DNA from: Flammeovirga kamogawensis
GTDB lineage: Bacteria; Bacteroidota; Bacteroidia; Cytophagales; Flammeovirgaceae
Direction: 5' to 3'
Length of the DNA stretch: 64,000 bases
NCBI RefSeq assembly: GCF_018736065.1
Contig: NZ_CP076129.1
Location: forward strand, 1,439,501 to 1,503,500
Below, piece after piece: positions 46,683-57,200 of the stretch (positions are counted from its first letter, which is position 1; every line of letters begins with the position of its first letter). The position numbers were made by a program, and so were the translations under genes. The notes under the pieces were generated by a model that was not told the DNA's origin, made no database searches, and saw only the letters and a program-made list of their open reading frames with translations.

Positions 46683-49049
46683 ATGAATACTCCATTTTTT
46701 CTATTCAATTTTTTAAGCATTACTTTATCATTATTTAATTCAATTAATGCCCAAACTACAGCTCAAAAGCCGAATATTATTGTTATTATGTTAGACGACC
46801 TAGGGTATGCAGATTTAGGTTTTCATGGTTGTAAAGATATTAAAACGCCGCATATTGATAATATGGCAGAAAATGGAATTACTTTTTCTAGTGCCTATGC
46901 TACTTACCCTGTTTGTGGCCCGAGTAGAGCAGGTTTTATTACAGGTCGTTATCAACAGAAATTTGGTTTTGAACGTAACCCACAATACGATTATAATGAT
47001 ATAGGAATGGGGTTGCCTTTAGACGAAAAAACAATAGCCAATTATTTAGGAGATGCAGGATATTCAACTGGAGCAATTGGAAAATGGCATCTAGGTGCTC
47101 ATCCAGATTTATGGCCATTGAAAAGAGGATTTGACGAATTTTACGGTCATATTGGAGGAGGTCATGTGTACACTAAATCAAATAATTGGAAAGAAAATCA
47201 AAATGTAACTACAGAATGGGCGAGTTATAATACTTGGTTGGTAAGAAACAATACACCAGAAAACCCAGATTCAATGGTGGATTACCTAACTCATCAATTT
47301 ACAAATGAAGCATTAGATTTTATTGATCGAAAAAAAGAAGAGCCTTTCTTTTTATACTTAGCGTACAATGCTCCTCACGATCCATTAGAAGCTCCGCAAG
47401 AATACTTAGATCAATATGCAACTATAGAAGATGAAAAGCGTCAGAAATATGCAGCAATGGTTGCAGTAGTTGATGAAGGTGTTGGGAAAATTATGGATAA
47501 GTTAGAAGCATTGGGTTTAGAAGATAACACCTTAATCTTTTTATTATCAGATAATGGAGGTCCAGAAACAAAAAATGCATCTGATAATGGAGTTTTGAGA
47601 GGAGCTAAAAGTGATGTGTATGAAGGAGGAATTAGAGTGCCATTTTTAATGTATTGGAAAGGAGAGATATCACCTAAAGTTTATGATAAACCTGTTAGTT
47701 CACTAGATATAATGGCTACAGCAGCAGCTCTAAATGGTATTGAGGCAAAAGAAGATAAACCATTTGATGGAGTAAATTTAATTCCTTATGTGAGAGACGG
47801 AAAAGAAGGCACTCCACACGAAGCAATTTATATTAGAAAATTTGATGATAATAGATTCTCAATTCGTAAAGGAGATTATAAGCTAGTTCAATATAAAGAC
47901 CGACAGTGGCCTAATGCTCTTTATAATTTAAAAGAAGATATAGGAGAAACAACAAATATAAAAAGTGAGAATCAAGAGATTTTTGAAGATTTACAGAACG
48001 AATTAAATACTTGGGAAGCAGGACTAATATATCCCGTTTTCTTAGGACTTATTCATAGAGATGCTAAAGCAAGGCAAATTATAGATTATGAAGAGGTGGG
48101 AGATAAGAAAATGACGGATTTTCCTATCACTATTGATGTTATTGCTAGTTCTTATTTACCTGTGACTTTAGAAATATTGTCTGGTGATGCATCAATTAAT
48201 GGTCAAGAAATAACAATTAACAAAGCAGGAAATATTGAGGTTAAAGCTAGTCAGGCTGGAAATGAAAAACATGAGCCAGCTCCAGAGGAAATTATTTCTT
48301 TTTCGGTTTCTAAAGCTGATCAAGAAATTATATTTTCTGAAATTACCGATAAATCAATGTTAGAATTTCCATATACTTTAGAAGTAACTTCAACAGGAAA
48401 TCTTCCAATAACTTTTGAAGTAGTAAAAGGAAGTGCTTCAATAACAAATAATGTGATTAATGTTGTAGAGGCAGGGGAGATCAAAATCAAAACAACACAA
48501 CTCGGAAATAATTTTTATAATTCAGCTGAAGAGAAAATAATTGGATTTAATACCTATAAAGCCAATCAAGATTTAGTATTAAGTGAAATTGATACTAAAA
48601 CGTCATCTGATTCTCCGTTTGAAATTGAATACACTTCTAATTCATCAAATAACATTATATACAACGTATCTGGTCCAGCTATCATTGAGAATGGGTTTCT
48701 TCATCTAATTGGAGAAAGTGGTAATGTTGAATTAAGTGCCCTTCAGGAAGCTACTAGTATTTATAATTCAGGATCTGATAGTATCTCTTTTGAGGTGATA
48801 AATAGTAATAGTGAAATTACAAATATTGAAAATATAAGTAGTATTTATACTGTATACCCAAACCCCACAACTGACTTTCTTATTATAAAAGGAGTTCAGA
48901 ATAAATCGAGAATTGAATTAATTGGCTTATTGGGTACTCAATTTACTGCAAAAGTAAAGCACAATACGGTTGATGTAAGAAATTTACCAATTGGTACTTA
49001 TTTTCTTATAATTGACGGAGTAGAAAAATTAAGATTCATTAAGAAATAG
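46683..49049 (+). CDS. T9SS-exported sulfatase with three C-terminal beta repeats
   Basis: A 788-residue multidomain protein. It has a signal peptide (1-23, ending SINAQ) and an S1 sulfatase domain (~28-470) with the formylglycine motif CGPSRAGF at Cys78, GKWHLGAHPDLWPL, LIFLLSDNGGP and GGIRVPFLMYW. Then come three related ~85-residue beta modules (starting near MTDFPITIDVIASS, MLEFPYTLEVTSTG and SSDSPFEIEYTSNS), and a T9SS sorting domain (VYPNPTTDFLIIKG to GTYFLIIDGVEKLRFIKK). The repeats resemble MBG-like Ig modules and may act as a stalk or glycan-binding spacer (inference). Of the three sulfatases in this locus, only this one has a T9SS signal, so it is probably displayed on or released from the cell surface. 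Confidence 0.92.
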   Translation: MNTPFFLFNFLSITLSLFNSINAQTTAQKPNIIVIMLDDLGYADLGFHGCKDIKTPHIDNMAENGITFSSAYATYPVCGPSRAGFITGRYQQKFGFERNPQYDYNDIGMGLPLDEKTIANYLGDAGYSTGAIGKWHLGAHPDLWPLKRGFDEFYGHIGGGHVYTKSNNWKENQNVTTEWASYNTWLVRNNTPENPDSMVDYLTHQFTNEALDFIDRKKEEPFFLYLAYNAPHDPLEAPQEYLDQYATIEDEKRQKYAAMVAVVDEGVGKIMDKLEALGLEDNTLIFLLSDNGGPETKNASDNGVLRGAKSDVYEGGIRVPFLMYWKGEISPKVYDKPVSSLDIMATAAALNGIEAKEDKPFDGVNLIPYVRDGKEGTPHEAIYIRKFDDNRFSIRKGDYKLVQYKDRQWPNALYNLKEDIGETTNIKSENQEIFEDLQNELNTWEAGLIYPVFLGLIHRDAKARQIIDYEEVGDKKMTDFPITIDVIASSYLPVTLEILSGDASINGQEITINKAGNIEVKASQAGNEKHEPAPEEIISFSVSKADQEIIFSEITDKSMLEFPYTLEVTSTGNLPITFEVVKGSASITNNVINVVEAGEIKIKTTQLGNNFYNSAEEKIIGFNTYKANQDLVLSEIDTKTSSDSPFEIEYTSNSSNNIIYNVSGPAIIENGFLHLIGESGNVELSALQEATSIYNSGSDSISFEVINSNSEITNIENISSIYTVYPNPTTDFLIIKGVQNKSRIELIGLLGTQFTAKVKHNTVDVRNLPIGTYFLIIDGVEKLRFIKK

Positions 49050-49113
49050 ATAGAAAGTCAAAATAGTGCTTCTCATTGGTAAATAAATGTTTATATCATC
49101 TAAATAAGTTGTA

Positions 49114-49121
49114 TACATTTG
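49114..49121 (+). promoter_or_regulatory. Candidate -7 element before the large beta-helix gene
   Basis: TACATTTG matches the -7 consensus, 78 bases before the start codon at 49200. No convincing -33 box is seen. Confidence 0.35.
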
Positions 49122-49199
49122 AATATAAGTGTTACAAACACATTTATAGGCTCTACAATTTTTTTGATTGTACTTTTTATGACTTCTTAAATTATCGAA

Positions 49200-52100
49200 A
49201 TGAAAAAAAACTTACTATTTGTGATGATCACGAATTGGCTATTGCTCGTAGCTAGCGTATCATTTGGACAGACTACTTATTTTGTAAACTCAACTACTGG
49301 GGTTGATACCTCGGATGGATCAGAGGCCTCACCTTGGAAATCAATTAACACGCATATCTCATCTCTTGTAGAAGGTGATATCATGTATATTGAAGGGACA
49401 TTTAATGAGAAAATTATTGTAAACAGACATATTTCAATTATTGGTAAATCAGTTGATTCTGCACTAATAGATGGAACTGGTATTGAAGTAGGTGCTGGTA
49501 GTGGTGTTACAATAAATGCTACAGTTACTTTATCCAACCTAACAATTCAAAACTTTAATGTTACTACACCAGGTGCAGGTATTAAAGTAAATGCAAACCA
49601 AACGTTAACTATGAGAAATTGTAACGTTTTAGATAATACTACTACAAACAATTCTGGTGGTGGTATTTGGTCTGGTGCTACAGCTACTATAGAAAACTGT
49701 TATATTTCTGGTAATCAAAGTGGCTCGGCAGGGTCTGCTATTTTTACGAATCAAGGAGCTCTAAAACTTTACAATAATGTAATTGTTGGTAATCATAATA
49801 GTAAAATTACAGGTTCAGTTAATGGTGCTATTAATATCAGTGTGGCAACAGAAAAAGTTGCATCTGTAGTAGAAGTGATTAATAATACAGTAGTGAATAA
49901 CACTGCAGGTTTTAGTGGTAATAGAGGTATATACGTAAGTATTAACGGAACTGGCGTATTAACTGATCTAACAATAGCCAATAATATTTTCAATAACCCA
50001 ATAAATTTTGTGGAAGGACAAATTACATGGGGTAATGATTTTCAAATTACTGGAGATATTTATGAAAATGATACTTATGTAATTAAAAATAATTTAATCA
50101 ATGTTGACTTTGGTACAAACCCACTTATTGATGCTGACAACAATGGATTAATAGATAATAATTCAGTTGTTGCCGATATGCTTTTTGATGAAAGTGTAAA
50201 AACAGCTGCAAATGGGTTAAAATATATCGCACTTTTAGATGGAAGCCCTGCAATAAATGCTGCAGATGAAACTTATGCTATTGGTGTGGATATGTTTGGT
50301 TTTGAAAGAGTAGGCACAGCAGATATTGGAGCAGTTGAATTTGGTACTACTGCACCAAAGGAAACCCTAATTATTAATATTACTTCCGAGTTGTCTTCTT
50401 TTTTTACTGGCAGTGATCAGTCTGTTACATATCAATTATTAGATGAAAATGGAGTAGTAGTTGAAGGAGTTACATCAACACTAACTATCACTCAAAACGA
50501 CATTGAAGTTACACCAAATGCAGTAGGAGAGTATAAAATTCAAATAGATGTTGTTGATGATAATTACCAAGGTACATTAACGGAAACGCTAACAATTGTA
50601 GAAGAATTAACTCCAACTGAAAGTGTATATTATGTAGACGCTGTAAACGGTTCTGATGCAGCAGATGGTAGTGAAGCTAGTCCTTGGAAAACACTAACAT
50701 ATGCAGCTTCTATTTTAAATTCATATACAGGTAAAACTTTAATGGTAAATGGTGAATTTAATGAAGCTGGCTTTGATATTTTTGATGGGACTGAATATAC
50801 TATTGATGGTACGAATGCAGCTACCTCTTCTATTAATGCTGATGGATTAGCAGAAAGACATTTTGACATTTTTGGTGGGTTAACATTAAAGAACATCACT
50901 TTAAAAAATGCTTCAATAACAGAAGGAGGTGGTGCTTTAAGAGTAGGTGAAGGTGCTGACTTAACTTTAGAGAATGTTAATCTAGTAAATAACAGCACAA
51001 CTAAGAATGGTGGGGCAATTACTTCATCGGGTAACATAAAGATTTCACAATCTTATATTGCAAATAATACAGCTTCAGTAAAAGGTAGTGCAATTGCAGT
51101 AAATGGTGGAGTTGTAGATATTCAAAATACAACAATTTATCAAAACAATACTTTGGATGGAAATTCTGTTGCTGGAGGTGCACTACTTATCGGGTCAACA
51201 AAAGATTATGGTATTGATTTTACTTTTGTAAATAATACAGTGGTAGAAAATACAGGTATTGTTGGAGGTGGATCTAATGGAATAATATTCGAACAGTCTG
51301 CTGGAAAAGTAGTTCTTACAGATTTCTCAAATAATATTATTATAAATATGCCATCTGGAAATGGTCAAACTTGGGTGACTGGTGATGTAATGACTTGGGT
51401 GACAGGGTTATTTACAGTAGATGGAATAGTAGTTTCAAATAACATTACAAATAAAGTTCAAGGTACTTTTCCTTCTGATAATGGTAATTTAACTTCGGTA
51501 ACTCTTTCAAATTTAGCTTTCGGGAGTCTTACTCAAAATGGTGACAATGTATCGTACTTACCAATTTTAACAGGAAGCTCAGCAATTGATGCAGGAAATG
51601 ATACTTCTGCCCCAGAAAAAGATATTGCAGGTAATTTCAGAAATCAAACTGCGGATGTTGGTGCCTTTGAATTTGAAGGCTTATCGGCTCCATTAGCAAC
51701 AGTTTCTTTAACAAAAGCAACTGCTGAATATACGGGTTCAGCTATTGATGTTGAGTTCGAAATTACAAACAAAGCAGGTGAAGTACTATCTGGTTTAACA
51801 ACAACAATTACTTATAACTCTTCAGAAGTTGTACCAACAGATGCTGGTGTTTATGATGTAGTGATCTCAATTGATCAAGGGCAAGAGTTTGGAGGAGCTC
51901 TTACTACACAATTTGAAATTACAAAAGCAACTACAACGGTAACTTTAGATACTGAAACACTTACAGCTACTTATTCTGGGTCAGCAAATGATGTAACGGC
52001 ATCATCTAACGAAGGGGAACAAATCTTTATTTTTTCTTATAAAGAAGATGGAGAGGAAGCATCTTCAACAGCACCAATAAATGTTGGAGAATATTTAGTT

Positions 52101-53519
52101 ACAGCGACATTGAATGATAAAAATTATACAGGAGAAACACAAGGAACCCTGACGATATCTCCTGCAAGTATTACTTATTCATCTACTACTACTGATTTAG
52201 TTTATAACACTTCTGCTCAGGAACCTACAGTAATTCCATCGGTTGGTAATTTTACTGGATTTTCAACTTCAGTTACTGAAGGAGAGGCGATTAATGTTGA
52301 TAGTTACACATTAGTAGTAACAACTACAGACCCTAATTATACAGGTTCTTCTTCAATTCCTTTTTCTATCACAAAAGCAACTGCTACCATTCAAATTACA
52401 GATTTATTACAAACGTATACAGGAAATCAGTTAGCTGTAACAACAATCACATCTCCAGAAGGCTTGAATGTGGATGTTACTTATGATAACGAAGTAACAG
52501 CTCCTACAGAAATAGCTTCTTATGAAGTTGTAGCAACTATTAATGATGTAAACTATGAGGGAACGCAAACGGAAACATTTCAAATTGTAGATAAATTAGC
52601 AGCTATTATAGAAATTACATCATCATCAAAAGTATACAATGCGGATGGTCAAGAGGTAGAGTATGTAATTAAAGATGAGCAAGGAACTGTATTAGATATT
52701 CCTGCAACGGTTACTTATGATGATGGAGTTACTCCAATGAATGTAAAAGAATATGCTGTAACAATTGTGGTGAATACCGACGAATATGCAGGTTCTTTAA
52801 CATCAACATTTGAGATAACTAAGGCCTCTGTAACATTTACGCCATCAACAACTTCGTTTGTTTACAATGGAGAAAAACAAATACCTACTATTACCACATC
52901 TGTAGAAGGTTTGGAAGCAGAAGTCTCATTATTAACAGGTGATGCTACAACTGCAGGAGAATATTCATTGAATGTTTCAAGTTCTTCAGAAAATTATGAA
53001 GGAAATGATGTGATTTCATTTGAAATTACGAAAGCAGAAGTTATCATAACGTTATCTTCTTTAGAAGTAGATTTTGATGATTCACCAAAAGAAGTTGTAG
53101 CAACTACTGATACAGATGTTGAAAGTATTGCAATTACTTATAACGGAAATGATACTCCTCCAACAGAAGCAGGAGAATATAAAGTAGTGGCTACAATTGT
53201 GGATCCAAATTACATGGGAACAACAGAGGGTACTTTAGTAATAAATGAGTTAACTCCAGCGGATCCAACAGCCATTCAAGATGAACAAGCTTTACAAGTA
53301 AGTGTATATCCAAACCCTAATCAAGGAACGTTTACAGTTAAATTAATTGACTCTTCAGTTGCTCAATTATCAATTGTTACGGTTTCAGGAAAGGAAGTGC
53401 ATTCTTCAGAAGTTACAAATCAATCTACTATTACATTGCCTAGTAATGTTAGTGGTATTGTAATAGTAAAACTAGTAGATGAAAATAAAGTATACACTGC
53501 TAAGTTATATGTAAGATAA
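49200..53519 (+). CDS. Large T9SS-exported protein: duplicated beta-helix modules plus MBG-like repeats
   Basis: A 1439-residue protein with a signal peptide (1-24, ending VSFGQ). Two related beta-helix modules (about residues 25-390 and 475-825) both begin with a Y[FY]V..GSEASPWK signature and end with a choice-of-anchor Q-like segment (GTADIGAVEFG and QTADVGAFEFEG). One MBG-like Ig module separates them (~392-472). Seven more MBG-like modules of ~75-80 residues follow (~830-1360), each with a TYxG/VYN motif, a GEY turn and an FEITKA-type linker. The last ~75 residues are a T9SS sorting domain (VSVYPNPNQGTFTVKL, IVIVKLVDENKVYTAKLYVR). The helices could be lyase-like or purely adhesive, and no catalytic residues can be assigned with confidence. 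Position at the end of the sulfatase locus suggests surface glycan binding or cleavage. Confidence 0.85.
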   Translation: MKKNLLFVMITNWLLLVASVSFGQTTYFVNSTTGVDTSDGSEASPWKSINTHISSLVEGDIMYIEGTFNEKIIVNRHISIIGKSVDSALIDGTGIEVGAGSGVTINATVTLSNLTIQNFNVTTPGAGIKVNANQTLTMRNCNVLDNTTTNNSGGGIWSGATATIENCYISGNQSGSAGSAIFTNQGALKLYNNVIVGNHNSKITGSVNGAINISVATEKVASVVEVINNTVVNNTAGFSGNRGIYVSINGTGVLTDLTIANNIFNNPINFVEGQITWGNDFQITGDIYENDTYVIKNNLINVDFGTNPLIDADNNGLIDNNSVVADMLFDESVKTAANGLKYIALLDGSPAINAADETYAIGVDMFGFERVGTADIGAVEFGTTAPKETLIINITSELSSFFTGSDQSVTYQLLDENGVVVEGVTSTLTITQNDIEVTPNAVGEYKIQIDVVDDNYQGTLTETLTIVEELTPTESVYYVDAVNGSDAADGSEASPWKTLTYAASILNSYTGKTLMVNGEFNEAGFDIFDGTEYTIDGTNAATSSINADGLAERHFDIFGGLTLKNITLKNASITEGGGALRVGEGADLTLENVNLVNNSTTKNGGAITSSGNIKISQSYIANNTASVKGSAIAVNGGVVDIQNTTIYQNNTLDGNSVAGGALLIGSTKDYGIDFTFVNNTVVENTGIVGGGSNGIIFEQSAGKVVLTDFSNNIIINMPSGNGQTWVTGDVMTWVTGLFTVDGIVVSNNITNKVQGTFPSDNGNLTSVTLSNLAFGSLTQNGDNVSYLPILTGSSAIDAGNDTSAPEKDIAGNFRNQTADVGAFEFEGLSAPLATVSLTKATAEYTGSAIDVEFEITNKAGEVLSGLTTTITYNSSEVVPTDAGVYDVVISIDQGQEFGGALTTQFEITKATTTVTLDTETLTATYSGSANDVTASSNEGEQIFIFSYKEDGEEASSTAPINVGEYLVTATLNDKNYTGETQGTLTISPASITYSSTTTDLVYNTSAQEPTVIPSVGNFTGFSTSVTEGEAINVDSYTLVVTTTDPNYTGSSSIPFSITKATATIQITDLLQTYTGNQLAVTTITSPEGLNVDVTYDNEVTAPTEIASYEVVATINDVNYEGTQTETFQIVDKLAAIIEITSSSKVYNADGQEVEYVIKDEQGTVLDIPATVTYDDGVTPMNVKEYAVTIVVNTDEYAGSLTSTFEITKASVTFTPSTTSFVYNGEKQIPTITTSVEGLEAEVSLLTGDATTAGEYSLNVSSSSENYEGNDVISFEITKAEVIITLSSLEVDFDDSPKEVVATTDTDVESIAITYNGNDTPPTEAGEYKVVATIVDPNYMGTTEGTLVINELTPADPTAIQDEQALQVSVYPNPNQGTFTVKLIDSSVAQLSIVTVSGKEVHSSEVTNQSTITLPSNVSGIVIVKLVDENKVYTAKLYVR

Positions 53520-53554
53520 TCGTTTAATTAATTAGTTATAGAATATATAAATTT

Positions 53555-53592
53555 ACTCCCAAGAAAGCTTGTACTTTCTTGGGAGTTTTCGT
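53555..53592 (+). terminator. Intrinsic terminator closing the glycan locus
   Basis: A perfect 13-bp stem (53555-53567 with 53574-53586) is followed by TTTTC and further T residues. It lies between convergent genes. Confidence 0.8.
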
Positions 53593-53629
53593 TTTTAATA
53601 GAAGTTGATTATACTACATTTTCAATGAA

Positions 53630-54253
53630 TTAATCTATAGAAAGAAGTGTTTTTACACCAAATTCTGCACTACTAAATAGTTTAGATTTTAATTGAGGAA
53701 GGTAATTGATTACACCTTCCATAGAAGCCTGAGCTAAAAATATTGCATCCACTTTATTAGCAACTTGAATAATATTTGCAGCAATATTTTTATAATAAGA
53801 TGTTAAGTCACCCTTTTCAAAGTAAGTCCAACAATTACTGCAATCACAGTCAGTTATTAATACTTCTTTTTGAAATTTCAAACTCGATTTAGTTATAATT
53901 TCTTTACTACTTTGGCGTGTTGAATGTGCAGTATATACAAGAGCAATCTTAGAATAATTTGTCACCAAAAAATCAACTACAGGAGCATCAATCCTAAAAA
54001 CTTTTTCTTTAGTGTTGCATAAACCTCCATATGTTGAGCAGGTACAAATAATCTGATCTAGTTTGCTGTTTTCGTTTTTTATTTTAGCAATTGCTTTTTT
54101 AAAGCCGTCAAAATCTAGTGCTTTATTTTCAAGAGCATTCTCTAAAAGTTGATCAAATACATAGTGTTTAACAAATGTATTTGGAGAAAATTTATGTATT
54201 ATTTGATTAAATCTATCAATATGAATAGAGGAGGTGTGAAGAAATATAATCAT
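53630..54253 (-). CDS. Asp/Glu-racemase-superfamily-like protein
   Basis: A 207-residue cytoplasmic protein. One candidate catalytic Cys lies in IICTCSTYGGLCN (about residue 70). The second half carries AIFLAQASMEGV, a stretch typical of a subgroup of the Asp/Glu/hydantoin racemase superfamily in which the second catalytic Cys is missing, as in decarboxylase-like members. Activity as a two-Cys racemase is therefore doubtful. A further cysteine cluster (DCDCSNC, ~residues 136-142) is unusual. Its ATG directly abuts the stop codon of the upstream sensor gene with no intervening base, so it is translationally coupled to the regulator. Substrate is unknown. Confidence 0.65.
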   Translation of the reverse strand: MIIFLHTSSIHIDRFNQIIHKFSPNTFVKHYVFDQLLENALENKALDFDGFKKAIAKIKNENSKLDQIICTCSTYGGLCNTKEKVFRIDAPVVDFLVTNYSKIALVYTAHSTRQSSKEIITKSSLKFQKEVLITDCDCSNCWTYFEKGDLTSYYKNIAANIIQVANKVDAIFLAQASMEGVINYLPQLKSKLFSSAEFGVKTLLSID

Positions 54254-57200
54254 CTAACTTTCTTTTTTTTGATTAGATGCTTCTCTGCATTCGCTTGGCG
54301 TTTTTCCAAAGTATTCTTTAAAAGATGTATTAAAGTAACTTACACTATTAAAACCAGTATCATAAGCAATGTTAGAGAAAGGCTCTAATGTCGATTTAAC
54401 CATAGTTAAAGATTGTTCTAAACGGTATTGCTTAATGTAATTACTTGGCGATAACCCTAATAAACCTTTAATTTTTCTATATAAATGATTTCTACTCATA
54501 CACATGATATTGGCAAGTTCTTCAATAGAGAAATCAGCGTTATTAATTTCGTTTTCTAGTGCAATATTAAGCTTTTCAATAAACTGTTGATCTACATTAG
54601 GTAATTCAACAATAGTATCTGATTGAACAGCGTATTTCACATATTTTTTCTGCAGATTCTCAGTATATTCAAGTGTATTTTTAATCTTTAGGAGGAGCTC
54701 ATTATGGTTAAAAGGCTTACTTAGAAAATCAGTTACTTTCTCTTCTAAAGCAGTAAGTTTTGTATCTTCATCATCCTTTGCAGTTAGCATTATAATAGGT
54801 ACATGAGATGCAATAGGATTGCTTTTTACTTCTTTAGAAAAAGTAATTCCATCCATTTCTGGCATCATTAAATCTGTAATAATAATATCAGGAATTTCTT
54901 CATTAATCTTCTCTAAACCTTCTATACCGTTTCTAGCTTCTTTAATTTTGTAATTCGTTTCTAAAATCAGTTTTAAGTATTTTCTGATATCATCATTGTC
55001 TTCAACAATTAATATGTGCTTATCGTGTTTTATTCCCTCATTAGTACCATCATTTTGAAGTTGTATAGAAGTTTCTTGCTTTTCTTCTTTTACTAACTCT
55101 CCATTATTATATGAATTATGTAGCTCTACAGGAATATTTAAAATAAACTCTGTCCCTTTTCCTATCTTACTACTTACTCCAATTGTTCCATTCAATTGCT
55201 TAGTTAATTCTTTTGTAATTGAAAGGCCAAGACCTGTACTAATTTCATTGTTTTCTTTTGCAACATAGTACGTATCAAAAATATGTGGAAGGTGTTTTTC
55301 CTCTATACCATTTCCATTATCAATTACCTTTATTACAAGTTGATCTCTTTGCAATTCACCTAAAATATTAATCTCGGACCCTTTACTATATTTAATTGCA
55401 TTAGAAATAAGATTATTTAAAATACTTTCGTAGGCCTCAATATCAATAAACCCAAATTTGGTTTCAGAATGAAATAATGATTTAATAATTATATTTTCTT
55501 TTTTAGCAAGAGATTCGAAAGCAAATAATATTCTTCTGTTTAATTTTTCAAAATCAACCCACTCAAAATCAATTACTTTTTGCTGAGATTGTAATCTACC
55601 AAGTTGTAATAACTGATTTACAAGTCCCATTAATTTATTAGTATTTCTAAGAATCTGATTTATATGTTCTTTTTGACCAGAAATATTATCAAGTAAAAGA
55701 AGGTCAGTAGGGGCCTTTATTAGCGTTAATGGAGTTTTAAATTCATGTGAGATCGCATGGAAGAAATTGATCCTTAACTCATTCAATTTTTTTAATTCAT
55801 TTGAGGATTTAGCCAATTGGTCATTTTGAGAATTGATTTCTTGATTCTTATTACTTAGCTCCTTATTAATTTTTTTGATTTTAGAAATAGTAAATCCTAA
55901 AACAGATAGAAAAACAAGCATTAAAGCAAGAATAATAAAAAGCCCTTTAGCTTTAAAATCTTTTTCTTCTACAAGTTGTGCTTGTTTAGCAACTTCAATT
56001 CTAAACTCTTGTTCTTCTTTTAATTGCTCTTCTTTAATTCTATAATCAGCTTGAATTTTAGCAATTTTGTATTCAGCATTTTCAACATAACGTTGGTCTA
56101 TTAACTTATTGTACTTTTCTAATACAGTCAAAGACTTTTTATAATTACCAGCTTTTTTTAAAATTTTACTATAAGTTCTTAAGAAAGTTTGATAATAGGC
56201 TCCATTTTTATTTGGGTACAATTTGTCTGCAGCCTCACAATATTTCAATGCTTTATTTAGGTATCCATTATTTCCCTCATAAATAGCAAAATAATAATTT
56301 GTTCTAGCTTTAATTTCTTCAGAAATATTAGAATTATCAAATTTCTCTTGAAGCTGAACTAAGTATTTATAACCAAGTTCATTATTTTTTTGGATTTTGA
56401 AATAAATATAGGCGTATTCGAGTAGAATTTTATTGTCAAATTGTTGCACACCAATTTCAGAAAACATTTTCTTGGCAGCGTCTAATTTGTTGATTTTTAT
56501 TTGTCCATCACTATCTTTAGCAATTATGTACTGATTGTAATATAATAGTGCAAGTTGATAACTAGCTTTGTCTTTTTTAAAAACATCTTCTGCTTTTTTG
56601 AAATATTCCCTAGCTTTTTTATAATCATTAAGATTTTGTGAGATTATACCAATAGCAAAGTCAAAACGAGCTTTCTGATTTTCATTTTTTTGTGTTAAAG
56701 CTAATTCGCTTCCTTTTAAACCATAATTCATCGCCTCATAATAATTAGATTGAGAGCGTGTAACAGAAAGCATTTCATAATAATAAGAATATAGCAGTAA
56801 AGTGTCTTTTTCTATAATAGATTTATTAATGCCTTTTTTCAGTAATTCAGTCGCTTCTTCATATTGGAATAATTTATTTTTCATTGCTCCCTGAAAAAAT
56901 ATACTTTTTGCTATGTAAGCATTGTTATGCTCGTTAGTATATTCAGTACATTTTGTATAGTAATCATAAGCTTCTTGATAATTTCTAGAATCTCTTTTTA
57001 CCCTAGCAGAATGGTAATAAATAGCGATTTCTAATTTTGTATCAATATTTTGTTGAAGAAGACTATCAAAACTTTTGAGACATGCATCATAATTCCTAGC
57101 TTTTATTTGTTGTAAAGCAGAATAGTATGATTTTTCAACATTATTTAGTTGATCATATTTAATAAAATCTTGGTTCTTTAAAACTGTTTTGTCTATTAAT

